A DNA stretch of 64,000 bases. Source: Oscillibacter sp. (lineage in GTDB: Bacteria; Bacillota; Clostridia; Oscillospirales; Oscillospiraceae). Positions 9,357 to 16,816 of this stretch are shown here, piece by piece. Below the pieces are notes generated by a model. That model did not search any database. It was not told where the DNA came from and saw only the letters and a list, made by a program, of their open reading frames with translations. Each line of letters begins with the position of its first letter. Position 1 is the first letter of the stretch. The position numbers and the translations under genes were made by a program. The DNA is taken from contig JAFXQD010000017.1 of the NCBI GenBank assembly GCA_017527365.1, positions 1-64,000 on the forward strand. The letters run 5' to 3'.

Positions 9357-11468
9357 ATGTCCCTGATTGTCAAGGCCGGGAAAGCCGGGAAGGGCTTCCT
9401 GAAAGCCGTCAATCTCTTGCCGGAGGAAGTCCCGCACGTGAGTTATACCCGGCGCGTGGAGCGCGTCAAGACCGAGGCGCGCATTTGCGCCATGACTTTC
9501 GACGACGGCCCCATGGACTTGCCCGCCGCCCCCAACCAGTTCCACGGGCGCGCCTTGACCGACTTGATTTTAGACGCCCTCGCCGAGTTCGACGCCAAGG
9601 GCACCTTTGACGTTATCGGCGACACCAGCCTGAACTATCCCGACGAGGCCGGGCGGGAGGGCTCCGCCTCGTGGGGCGGCATTCGCTACGACCACTACCC
9701 CGACATCGGCAAGGACGAGTTCGGCGGCGTCGTGCACAACGACCGCCTTGTCAGGCGCATTCTCTCCGAGGGGCACCAAATCACCAATCACGGCTACCGA
9801 CACATCCTTTTCGGCAAAAAGCCCCTTGTCTACGGAAAGCGCATCCACTACGGCTCCGTGCACAGCGCCGTCGGCGACCTGCGCCGCCTTGACCAGTGGA
9901 TGAGGGAGAAGTATAACTATATTATCACGATGGGGCGCCCGCCCCACTACGTGGACAATCTCAACGGCGGCTTCACGAGCTACGACGTTTACGACCGCAT
10001 GGGATACCAGTATCTGGCGGCTTCGTTCGACGGCGCGGGCTGGCTCCCGTCGTCCAAGCGCGGGCGCGAGGCGTTGGAAGAGGAAATCACGCTCATGACA
10101 AACCCTATCCGCGCCGCGCTCCTGCAAAACCCCGACGCCTTCTGCGGGCAGATTATCTTCCAGAAGGACGGCTACAACATGGCGCGGCGGACGCCCGTGG
10201 CGTGGGGGCTTCCGCTACAGCTTGAGATTCTCCACCAGTACGGCTACCGCGTCGTGAGCGTGGCGGAGCTTATGGAGGAGTGCCCGTTCGCGGACGTGGG
10301 GCGGGAAAACCCGCTCTTTGAAAAAATGGCGCGCCTTGCCAAGCGGCGCGGCGTCGCGTTCTCCGACAACAAGCTCCGCCTTGAGGACCGCATGACCATG
10401 GGCGAATTGGCAATGCTGTTGGCGCCGAAAGAGGAGGCTTTGGACTTGCGCTGGGCGCGTATGCGGCGCGTCAAGGAGCGCGCCCACCCGTATTACGGCG
10501 CGCTGGCGTGGTGCGCGAGGGAGCGTATCCTGCCGCGCAACGTCAAGCCCGACGCCCCCGTGACGGAACTGCCCTTCGGCATATTCGACGAGACCCGCAC
10601 GTTCACGCGCCGCGCCGTCTACGAGGCGTTCCGGGAGGATTGGATTGACCAAGGGGAACATCAGGAAGCGGAGATAAGGCGAATCGAGGAGCAGTTGCAC
10701 GGGTGGGTCGTGCCGCCGTTGCCTCCGGCGCCGCCGTTGCCGCCCGCGCCGGGCACCCCCGACGAACAGTCGATAGAGGACGCGGCGCAAGCGGCGGAAG
10801 TCGCGGAAGAGGCGGCAAGCGCGGAGGCGCAAGCGGCGGAAATCGCGGAAGCCGCAACGGAAGAAGCGGAGACCGTAACGGAAACGGAAGTCGCGGGGGA
10901 CGCGACGGAAGCGGCAGAAGCAGAAATTGAGGAAGCGGACGCCGTAGAAGTAGCGGAAGCGGCGGCGGAAGAGGAAACGGAAGAAGCGGAGACCGTGCAA
11001 CCCCCGGAAGGAATAGCGGAAGTTGCGCCGGAAACGGAGCCCCCGGAAGAAGCCTCAGAGGGCGCGGAAGAGCCGCAACCCGCGCCGGAGCCGCCGCCAA
11101 TCGCGGCGCCCGTCGCCCCGGCGACGCTGGCTTTGCTGGAATCCCTGCAAAAGTCCGCGCAAGCGCAAGCCCCGCAACCGCCGCAAGCGCAAGCCGCGCA
11201 ATCTGTCGCGCAAGCGCAACCTATCGCGCAACCGCAACCCGCGCCGCCGCAAGCCGTAGAAGCCGCGCCAGAGCCCGAACCGCCGCACGTCGAGACGGCG
11301 GAAGAGGCTTACGTGCACGCGCTGGCGGAAGTCTACACGGAGGACACGGGGAGCGCCCACAAAATCATGAACCTGCCGCATTTGGAGGACATCCCCCATG
11401 TCGACGGCATTCCGGTCATGCCGCCGCCCCCGAAAGATTTGAAAGACCTGTTCCCGGACATGGAATGA
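9357..11468 (+). CDS. NodB-type polysaccharide deacetylase with SLH-like segment and Ala/Glu-rich tail
   Basis: This 703-residue protein is assigned to ATG 9357, 11 nt after AGGAG; the upstream GTG 9345 lies within that AGGAG. NodB motif 1 is MTFDDGP (~45) and motif 2 is GHQITNHGYRH (~140), with the His pair; a later motif is GRPPHY (~197). Residues ~335-440 look like SLH repeats (AFSDNKLRLEDRMTMGELAM; HPYYGALAWCARERILP). About 180 residues of Ala/Glu/Pro low complexity follow, then a more conserved-looking tail (KIMNLPHLEDIPHVDGIPV). Unusually, I see no signal peptide, although NodB enzymes and SLH modules normally act outside the cell. It may deacetylate a cytoplasmic glycan precursor or use another export route. 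Confidence 0.82.
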   Translation: MSLIVKAGKAGKGFLKAVNLLPEEVPHVSYTRRVERVKTEARICAMTFDDGPMDLPAAPNQFHGRALTDLILDALAEFDAKGTFDVIGDTSLNYPDEAGREGSASWGGIRYDHYPDIGKDEFGGVVHNDRLVRRILSEGHQITNHGYRHILFGKKPLVYGKRIHYGSVHSAVGDLRRLDQWMREKYNYIITMGRPPHYVDNLNGGFTSYDVYDRMGYQYLAASFDGAGWLPSSKRGREALEEEITLMTNPIRAALLQNPDAFCGQIIFQKDGYNMARRTPVAWGLPLQLEILHQYGYRVVSVAELMEECPFADVGRENPLFEKMARLAKRRGVAFSDNKLRLEDRMTMGELAMLLAPKEEALDLRWARMRRVKERAHPYYGALAWCARERILPRNVKPDAPVTELPFGIFDETRTFTRRAVYEAFREDWIDQGEHQEAEIRRIEEQLHGWVVPPLPPAPPLPPAPGTPDEQSIEDAAQAAEVAEEAASAEAQAAEIAEAATEEAETVTETEVAGDATEAAEAEIEEADAVEVAEAAAEEETEEAETVQPPEGIAEVAPETEPPEEASEGAEEPQPAPEPPPIAAPVAPATLALLESLQKSAQAQAPQPPQAQAAQSVAQAQPIAQPQPAPPQAVEAAPEPEPPHVETAEEAYVHALAEVYTEDTGSAHKIMNLPHLEDIPHVDGIPVMPPPPKDLKDLFPDME

Positions 11469-11481
11469 CGAGGGAAAGCGT

Positions 11482-12084
11482 ATGAGGCAAGAACTGCGGC
11501 ATTTTTACATTGACGGCGCTTACGGCTGGAATCAGGACTGGTTTCCCGGCTTCTTCATGCGCTTGGGCGGTTGCGCGGCGGTCACCGCCTGCGATTCCTG
11601 CGTGTACTTCGCCCTGCGGCGCGGGATGTTAAATCTCATCCCCTTCGACCCCGGCGAGATTACCCGGCGGAACTACCTGACCCTCTCCGAACGCGTCAAG
11701 CCCTACCTGCACCCGCGCATGAGGGGCATTGACCGCTTGGAAATCTATCAGGACGGCTTCGGGCGGTACCTGCGCGACATCGGCGCGGGCGGCTTGCGCA
11801 TGGGCGCCCTGCACGGCTCCGCGCCCTACCCCGACGCCGCCGACGCCCTGCGCGGGCAAATACAAGCGGGCGTCCCCGCGCCCTTCCTGCTGTTGACCCA
11901 CGCCAACCCGGAGTTTGACTTTTACGAGTGGCACTGGTTCCTGCTCATGGGCTACGACGAGCGCCCCGGCGGGCTGTTCGCGCAGGCGGTCACATACGGC
12001 GCGGCGCGCTGGCTGGACTTCCGCAAGCTCTGGGACACCGGGCGCGCCGAAAAGGGCGGCATGATTTTATTTGACCTGACATGA
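11482..12084 (+). CDS. Hypothetical protein, papain/C39-like cysteine-protease-like
   Basis: I do not recognise this 200-residue protein as a named family. It has a possible catalytic Cys near the N-terminus after a Gly pair (RLGGCAAVTACDS, ~30) and a His in FYEWHWFLLMGYDE (~155), preceded by a Pro-Asn pair (HANPEFDF). This Cys-then-His order, with the hydrophobic strand LLMGYDE, resembles C39-like/BtrH-like papain folds. There is no signal peptide and no transmembrane segment. It is the last gene of the operon that begins at 7468, 13 bp after the deacetylase, and is followed at once by a strong terminator. A protease, transglutaminase-like or acyltransferase role is possible. Confidence 0.6.
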   Translation: MRQELRHFYIDGAYGWNQDWFPGFFMRLGGCAAVTACDSCVYFALRRGMLNLIPFDPGEITRRNYLTLSERVKPYLHPRMRGIDRLEIYQDGFGRYLRDIGAGGLRMGALHGSAPYPDAADALRGQIQAGVPAPFLLLTHANPEFDFYEWHWFLLMGYDERPGGLFAQAVTYGAARWLDFRKLWDTGRAEKGGMILFDLT

Positions 12085-12091
12085 CGGCAAA

Positions 12092-12120
12092 CCCCGGACG
12101 GCGTCTCCGTCCGGGGCTTT
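12092..12120 (+). terminator. Rho-independent terminator of the ATP-grasp operon
   Basis: A perfect 10-bp stem, CCCCGGACGG / CCGTCCGGGG (12092-12101 and 12107-12116), has a 5-nt loop and is followed by CTTT. It lies 8 bp after the stop of the C39-like gene. Confidence 0.85.
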
Positions 12121-12164
12121 AAAAAATTTGACCGCGCAAGCCAAAAATTTTTTCCAAAAAGGGC

Positions 12165-12193
12165 TTGCTTTTTCTTTCCTGTTGTCGTATACT
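12165..12193 (+). promoter_or_regulatory. Promoter of the structured RNA
   Basis: TTGCTT (12165-12170) and TATACT (12188-12193) are separated by 17 bp, giving a predicted transcript start at ~12200. No convincing protein gene follows until 12579. Confidence 0.7.
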
Positions 12194-12199
12194 GTCGTT

Positions 12200-12495
12200 G
12201 GAACGCATAAGGCGGCGGCTCACGGGACGGCGCAAACATCCCATGAGCTTGCATTGGGTGAAGTCGTTAATTTTCGCACTCAACACATCGGGCTACGCCC
12301 GAACCGCAGGTGGTATTATACCCGTTTTGCCCGTTTCCTTGCAAGGTACGCGGATTTTTTGGCTTGCTTTTCCGGTCTGTTATCGAATGCGCCGGGAGGG
12401 CGTCTTGTCCGTGCGCGGGGGGATTGGCGCGGGGCGCCCTGTGGAAATCGCTTTTGTCAGGCGGCGTTGAGTGATTCGCTCAACGCCGCCTTTTG
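12200..12495 (+). ncRNA. Putative structured non-coding RNA or long leader (~295 nt)
   Basis: This interval lies between its own promoter and its own intrinsic terminator. Several local helices can be drawn: 12219-12247 (CTCA-GGGA arm with one mismatch), 12289-12301 (CGGGC-TAC-GCCCG), and the palindromes GGTATTATACC and CCTTGCAAGG. The first bases, AACGCATAAGGCGGCG (12202-12217), are complementary at 15 of 16 positions to 12484-12499, which covers the right arm and tail of the terminator. The 5' end could therefore close the molecule as a terminal stem or compete with the terminator. I found none of the hallmark sequences of tmRNA, RNase P, SRP RNA, T-box or known riboswitches. 6S-like RNA remains possible. 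Open frames crossing it look non-coding. Confidence 0.5.
12460..12494 (+). terminator. Strong intrinsic terminator at the end of the structured RNA
   Basis: A perfect 12-bp stem, GGCGGCGTTGAG / CTCAACGCCGCC (12460-12471 and 12479-12490), has a 7-nt loop and is followed by TTTT. It is 84 bp upstream of the Cys-rich gene, so it either ends an independent RNA or gates read-through into that gene. Confidence 0.85.
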
Positions 12496-12578
12496 CGTTC
12501 CGGCGAACGGAACGGGCGGCGCCTCCGTCTCCGCTTGCCGGAAGCATACGTTGAGGGGAACGAAAAAGGAGTAACGAC

Positions 12579-12764
12579 ATGGAAAAGAACACGAACAAGA
12601 AGCCCGTCCAGTTGCCGGAAGGCTATATGTGCCGTGACTGTTGCGGAGACTGTCTGAAAGTGAACCCGACCGATAAGACCAGCGACGGCAAAATCTGGTG
12701 CGGGGAGTTCGCTAAGTATGTATGGGGTAGCGACTCCGCCTGTAGCTATTTCAAGAGGGGCTGA
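12579..12764 (+). CDS. Small Cys-rich hypothetical protein
   Basis: This 61-residue protein starts at ATG 12579 with a good AAAGGAG 7 bp upstream. It holds five to six cysteines clustered as YMCRDCCGDCLK (~16-27), KIWCGEFAKY (~40) and SACSYF (~54), a spacing that suggests binding of a metal, probably zinc. There is no signal peptide. Its 3' end overlaps the start of the JAMM-motif gene by 47 bp, so the two are translationally coupled and may work together. Upstream sits the structured RNA with a terminator, which may control its expression. I do not know the family. Confidence 0.75.
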   Translation: MEKNTNKKPVQLPEGYMCRDCCGDCLKVNPTDKTSDGKIWCGEFAKYVWGSDSACSYFKRG

Positions 12765-13134
12765 TAATCCCCGCCGCATACGCCCGGACATATACGGGCG
12801 TATCAAAGACGCCCTGCGGCGTCCTGAAACGGGCGGCATTCTGGGCGCGGACGCGTCCGGAACGGTGACGGAGTTCTATTTTGACGCTACCGGAACGACG
12901 ACGGAGAACCGGTACGCCCCGGACGTGGCGACGCTAAATCGCGTCATTGCGGAATGGTTTCGCAACGGGATAGAGTTCGCCGGATTTGTCCACGCCCACA
13001 CAAAGGACGCGCCGCGCCTGTCTTGGGCGGATACGGATTACGCGCAGACGGTTAAGAAAGCCTGTCAAATGGAATCCGTGCTCATGCTGTTGTATCTCCC
13101 GGAGACCGAAACGTTCCATGAATACGTTGTATAG
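12718..13134 (+). CDS. JAMM/MPN-motif (JAB-like) metalloprotease-like protein
   Basis: This 138-residue protein has the complete JAMM signature: an upstream Glu in ETGGILGAD (~38) and the pattern H-x-H-x7-S-x2-D in HAHTKDAPRLSWADTDYA (~90-107). These residues bind the catalytic zinc in prokaryotic JAB and RadC-like peptidases. The best start is ATG 12718, with GGGGAG 10 bp upstream, inside the 3' end of the Cys-rich gene. No alternative ATG, GTG or TTG start lies between 12718 and the conserved core. Known JAMM proteins cleave isopeptide or C-terminal peptide bonds, or act in sulfur-carrier processing. The target here is unknown, and the coupled Cys-rich protein lacks a Gly-Gly end. Confidence 0.75.
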   Translation: MYGVATPPVAISRGADNPRRIRPDIYGRIKDALRRPETGGILGADASGTVTEFYFDATGTTTENRYAPDVATLNRVIAEWFRNGIEFAGFVHAHTKDAPRLSWADTDYAQTVKKACQMESVLMLLYLPETETFHEYVV

Positions 13135-13158
13135 CGCAAAGTCTCCGCGAATATCCGT

Positions 13159-13187
13159 CCCCCTCCGTCGCGCAATGGCGGAGGGGG
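13159..13187 (+). terminator. Hairpin after the JAMM gene
   Basis: CCCCCTCCG / CGGAGGGGG (13159-13167 and 13179-13187) forms a 9-bp stem with an 11-nt loop, followed by CGAACTTTT. It lies 25 bp after the JAMM stop and before the carboxypeptidase gene. Confidence 0.5.
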
Positions 13188-13269
13188 CGAACTTTTCCGC
13201 AATCCGGCGCATAAAGCGGCGGTTTTTCCACAAACTTTCCTTAATTGTTAGGAACAAGGGGGAGAGGGC

Positions 13270-14460
13270 ATGAAAAAACCGCTTGCCGCGTTATTCGCGG
13301 TTGTCCTTTTGTGCGCGGCGTCGCGGGCGGCGTCCGCGACGGAGCCGGACGCGTTGCGGGGCGTCTCCGCGCCTTCGGTCGTGCTCATGGAGAAGGAGAC
13401 CGGGACAATACTTTTCGCCCGCGACGAGCATACGCCCCGCGAGCCCGCCAGCGTGACCAAAATTATGACGATACTGCTGACTATGGAGGCCGTCGACAAC
13501 GGGACGCTGTCCTATGATACGGTCGTTACGGCGTCGGCGCACGCCAGCGCCATGGGCGGGAGCCAGATTTGGCTCAGGGAGCGCGAACAAATGACCGTGG
13601 AAGAAATGCTGAAAGCGGTGTGCGTGGTGTCGGCGAACGACTGCGCGGTGGCGCTGGGGGAGCACTTGGCGGGGAGCGAGGAAGCGTTTGTGGAGCGCAT
13701 GAACCGCCGCGCCAAAGAGCTCGGCATGAACGACACGACGTTCCAAAACGCGACGGGGCTTCCCGCCGTGGGGCACGTCACCTCCGCCTACGACATCGCG
13801 CTCATGAGCCGCGAACTGATTCTCAATCACCCGGACATCCGCAAGTTTACGACAATCTGGATGGACAGCCTGCGCGGGGGGACTTCCGTGCTTGTGAATA
13901 CAAACAAGCTGTTGCGGACGTTCGACGGCGCCACGGGGTTAAAGACGGGTTCGACGGGGAGCGCCCGCTACTGCCTCTCGGCGACGGCGGAGCGCGACGG
14001 CATGGAGCTGATAGCGGTTATCCTGAAAGGGGAAACGTCGGCGAAACGCTTTGACGACGCGAAAACGCTCTTGAACTACGGCTTTTCCAATTACGCCCTG
14101 CGCTCTGTCGAGCCGGAGACGCCCCTGCCGCCGATTCCCGTGGAACTGGGCGAGGCGGATTTTGTGGAGACCGTCCCGGACGGGAATCCGCTGTTGTTGC
14201 TGGACAAGGGCAAGGCGGCGCTGTTGCGTCAGGAAGTGGAGATAGCGGAAACGTTAAAGGCGCCTGTCGGGCGCGGGCAGCGCGTCGGGACGCTCACGGC
14301 CTACGCCGGGGACGAGGTAGTCGCGGAACTGCCGCTCTTGGCGGCGTCGGACGTGCCCCGCGCAACGTTCGGGCGGATGTTCTTCCGCCTGCTCCGCACG
14401 GCGTTCTTGAATCCGGAGACGCAAGCGGAAACGGAAGAGGCGCAAGCGGAAACAGAATAA
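13270..14460 (+). CDS. Serine-type D-Ala-D-Ala carboxypeptidase (peptidase S11, DacF-like)
   Basis: This 396-residue exported enzyme trims the terminal D-Ala of peptidoglycan stem peptides. It has a signal peptide (MKKPLAALFAVVLLCAASRAASA). The penicillin-binding triad is clear: SVTK (SxxK, ~residue 61), SAN (SxN, ~121) and KTG (~221). A C-terminal beta-rich PBP5-like domain follows (from ~280), then a short Glu/Ala tail (ETQAETEEAQAETE) with no obvious amphipathic anchor helix, so it may be released. The start at ATG 13270 follows GGGGGAGAGG. It is a single-gene unit with a strong hairpin at its 3' end. The length fits the family. Confidence 0.95.
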   Translation: MKKPLAALFAVVLLCAASRAASATEPDALRGVSAPSVVLMEKETGTILFARDEHTPREPASVTKIMTILLTMEAVDNGTLSYDTVVTASAHASAMGGSQIWLREREQMTVEEMLKAVCVVSANDCAVALGEHLAGSEEAFVERMNRRAKELGMNDTTFQNATGLPAVGHVTSAYDIALMSRELILNHPDIRKFTTIWMDSLRGGTSVLVNTNKLLRTFDGATGLKTGSTGSARYCLSATAERDGMELIAVILKGETSAKRFDDAKTLLNYGFSNYALRSVEPETPLPPIPVELGEADFVETVPDGNPLLLLDKGKAALLRQEVEIAETLKAPVGRGQRVGTLTAYAGDEVVAELPLLAASDVPRATFGRMFFRLLRTAFLNPETQAETEEAQAETE

Positions 14461-14465
14461 AATCG

Positions 14466-14497
14466 CGCCGCCGGACGGGGGCTCCCGCCCGGCGGCG
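14466..14497 (+). terminator. Terminator between convergent genes
   Basis: CGCCGCCGG-A-CGGG pairs with CCCG-C-CCGGCGGCG as a 13-bp stem with one mismatch and a 4-nt loop. The plus strand continues TTCTG and the minus strand GATTTTATT, so it may serve both the carboxypeptidase and the facing lipoprotein gene. Confidence 0.75.
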
Positions 14498-14509
14498 TTC
14501 TGCCGCGGT

Positions 14510-15040
14510 TCAGTCCGGCGTTTTGGGGCTTCCGGGGACGGGCGCCCCCGCCTCGTGCCGCTCTCCCTCCGGAACGTCGCTTCCTTTGATTTCCACGTTC
14601 TTTTCGGCGCGTTCCAGCGTCACGTTCATGCGCAACGCTTGGCTTGGGGCTATCATGTAGCTGATGTTCCCTTTCTTATAGGTAAACTCCTTCTTAGCGT
14701 CGCGGGACGCGTAGCGGAACATTCTGGGGTTGATGTTCGCGGGCAGGCTGTTTTCGGATTCCCACACATACGGCTCCTTGCCGTCCTCCGGGGGCGTGAA
14801 CGTGCCATACCAGTACAAGTTTGTGCTCCCGTCGGCGGTGTAGTAGTAGTAAATCTCCACATGCTCGTCGGAAATGCGGGCGAGGTGGTAATATTGCGGC
14901 GCCTCCTCGCTGTCCTCCGGCAGAACCTGTTGCCACTGCCCGCGCAGGTCGGGCGGCGGGCCGGGGTCTTTCTTGCCGCAAGCCGTCAGGGACGGCAAAA
15001 GCAAGAGCGTCAAAATCAGAAATCCGCAACGCGTTTTCAT
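14510..15040 (-). CDS. Hypothetical lipoprotein
   Basis: This 176-residue protein has a lipoprotein signal (ILTLLLLPSLTAC, Cys ~21). The start is placed at ATG 15040 because the signal peptide begins there; an upstream in-frame ATG at 15067 would add a charged stretch and overlap the nuclease gene. The mature part is a compact beta-rich domain with many aromatics (HVEIYYYYTADGSTNLYWYG), similar in style to small calycin-like lipoproteins, followed by a charged, Pro-rich tail. It lies 7 bp after the beta-CASP nuclease gene and is probably cotranscribed with it. I cannot assign a function. Confidence 0.75.
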   Translation of the reverse strand: MKTRCGFLILTLLLLPSLTACGKKDPGPPPDLRGQWQQVLPEDSEEAPQYYHLARISDEHVEIYYYYTADGSTNLYWYGTFTPPEDGKEPYVWESENSLPANINPRMFRYASRDAKKEFTYKKGNISYMIAPSQALRMNVTLERAEKNVEIKGSDVPEGERHEAGAPVPGSPKTPD

Positions 15041-15047
15041 AAGCGGC

Positions 15048-16649
15048 TTACGCCTCCCATTTTTCAAGCAACTGTTTGAGCTGGTCGGCGAACCGCGCCA
15101 GCGACTTGTTGTCGCGCCCCTTGGAGCGCTTGATGGATTCGGTAATCATCTGCCCGACGGCGGCAAGGCGGTCGTAGGCGGGGCTGAACCTGCCGCTTCC
15201 GGAGACTTTCAGCTTCCGCGCCGGGAGATAGCCGGGCTGTAACATCGTATTTGTCGCCAAATCGTAGGATTCCGTGAACTGCGCGGCGTGGGCGGGGATT
15301 CCCCTTGTCACGAGCGTCTGCGCGAAATAGGGCGCGACTTCCCGGTCGCCGTGCACGACGAACACCTGTTGCGGCTTGGGGTTCGTAAACTCGGCAATCC
15401 AACTGAGCAAATGGTCCCTGTCCGCGTGGGACGACATGCCGTGCAGGTTCATGATTTTGGCGCGGACTGCGATTTCCTCCCCGAAAATCTTGACGCTTTC
15501 CGCGCCCTCCAACAGCGTCCGCCCCAGCGTGCCCTCGCCCTGATAGCCCACGAACAGCACCGTGCATTCCGGGCGCCAGAGGTTGTGCTTGAGGTGGTGG
15601 CGGATGCGCCCCGCCTCGCACATGCCCGACGCCGACAGGATAACTTTCGGCGTGGGGTCGGCGTTCAGGTCACGCGATTCCGCGACGCTCTCCGTCATGC
15701 GCAACCCGTCAAAGGAAAACATGTGCGTCCCGTCCTTGACAAGTTTCATGGCGTCGTCGTCCAGATAGCCGTGCAAATCGCCCTTAAAGATTTCGGTGGC
15801 GCGGTGGGCGAGCGGCGAGTCAATGTAGACCTCAAAGTTCGGGCGGCTTTTGACCTCCCGCCTGTCCTTGATTTCGCGGATAAAATAGAGCAGTTCCTGC
15901 GTGCGCCCGACGGCGAACGACGGTATAATGAGGTTGCCGCCCCGCGCCATCGTGTCGTCAATGATTTTGGCGAGGTTGTCGCGGTAGCTCCATGTATCGG
16001 TATGGTTGCGGTCGCCGTAGGTGGATTCCATCACGACGTAATCCGCCCCGCGGATGTGCACGGGGTCGCGTATGATAGGCTGGTTGACGTTGCCGATGTC
16101 GCCGGAAAAGACAATCCGCTTCTTGACGCCGTTCTCCTCCAGCTCCATGACGATGAACGCAGACCCCAACAAGTGCCCCGCGTCCACGAACTCCGCTTCC
16201 ACGCCCTTGCACAAGTCGACGACCTGCCCGTATTCGCAGGTGGTCATGTACTGCTTGACGGCTTCCGCGTCCTCGACGGTATAGAGGGGCTCCACGCGCC
16301 CCGCGCCGGAGCGCTCCGCCTTGCGGTTCTTCCATTCGGCGTCCTGCATTTGGATGTAGGCGGAATCCAGAAGCATGATTTCGAGCAAATCGGCGGTAAT
16401 GCGCGTCGTTAGGATGCGCCCCCGGAAGCCCTCCCGCACCAACAGCGGCAGGCGTCCGGAGTGGTCAATATGGGCATGGGTGACAAGGACATAGTCAATG
16501 TCGGCGGGGTTGAAGGGAAATTCGCCGTTCGAGATTTCGTCGCGCCCCTGTTGCAGGCCGCAGTCAATCAGGATTTTCTTTCCGTTGACTTCCAGCCCGT
16601 GACAGCTCCCCGTGACGCACCTGTCCGCGCCGTAAAAGTTGAGTTTCAT
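15048..16649 (-). CDS. MBL-fold beta-CASP RNA-processing exonuclease-like protein
   Basis: This 533-residue protein has the metallo-beta-lactamase motif HAHIDHSG (~58), then DAGHLLGSA, SGDIGN and the beta-CASP elements IDSPLA, GYQGEGTLG and SSHADRDH, with a final His in VVHGDREVA. This is the YSH1/CPSF73-like RNA exonuclease type, which uses two zinc ions. Many bacterial members are annotated as MBL-fold metallo-hydrolases and their RNA substrates are rarely known. A basic, Lys-rich C-terminal tail (residues ~460-533) extends beyond the fold and may bind RNA. Start at ATG 16649 with AAAGGAGG. A vegetative promoter lies just upstream at 16699-16727. Confidence 0.9.
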   Translation of the reverse strand: MKLNFYGADRCVTGSCHGLEVNGKKILIDCGLQQGRDEISNGEFPFNPADIDYVLVTHAHIDHSGRLPLLVREGFRGRILTTRITADLLEIMLLDSAYIQMQDAEWKNRKAERSGAGRVEPLYTVEDAEAVKQYMTTCEYGQVVDLCKGVEAEFVDAGHLLGSAFIVMELEENGVKKRIVFSGDIGNVNQPIIRDPVHIRGADYVVMESTYGDRNHTDTWSYRDNLAKIIDDTMARGGNLIIPSFAVGRTQELLYFIREIKDRREVKSRPNFEVYIDSPLAHRATEIFKGDLHGYLDDDAMKLVKDGTHMFSFDGLRMTESVAESRDLNADPTPKVILSASGMCEAGRIRHHLKHNLWRPECTVLFVGYQGEGTLGRTLLEGAESVKIFGEEIAVRAKIMNLHGMSSHADRDHLLSWIAEFTNPKPQQVFVVHGDREVAPYFAQTLVTRGIPAHAAQFTESYDLATNTMLQPGYLPARKLKVSGSGRFSPAYDRLAAVGQMITESIKRSKGRDNKSLARFADQLKQLLEKWEA

Positions 16650-16698
16650 AATACGCGCCTCCTTTCGTCCGTGGCGTCCTGTGCGATTCTATGCGCGC

Positions 16699-16727
16699 AT
16701 TCTACCACATTTTTTCCGGAAGCGCAA
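16699..16727 (-). promoter_or_regulatory. Promoter of the beta-CASP nuclease gene
   Basis: Read on the minus strand, TTGCGC (16727-16722) and TAGAAT (16704-16699) are 17 bp apart, and the -10 is preceded by TGTGG. Confidence 0.65.
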
Positions 16728-16816
16728 GGGCGTTTTTTGTGCGGGTTGCACAGCGGCGCGTTTCCGCGCAGGGAAATTCGCGGCGCGGATTTGTGCAAAA
16801 CGACGGGCGCCCGTTT

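Noticed and set aside
12301..12330. Possible T-box antiterminator (ACCGCAGGTGGTA)
   Set aside because: The order and bases do not match the AGGGTGGNACCGCG core, and no specifier loop or tRNA-related downstream gene is evident.
12128..12574. Open frames of 100-148 codons across the structured RNA
   Set aside because: They begin upstream of the predicted transcript start, lack ribosome binding sites, and the proteins are of low plausibility.
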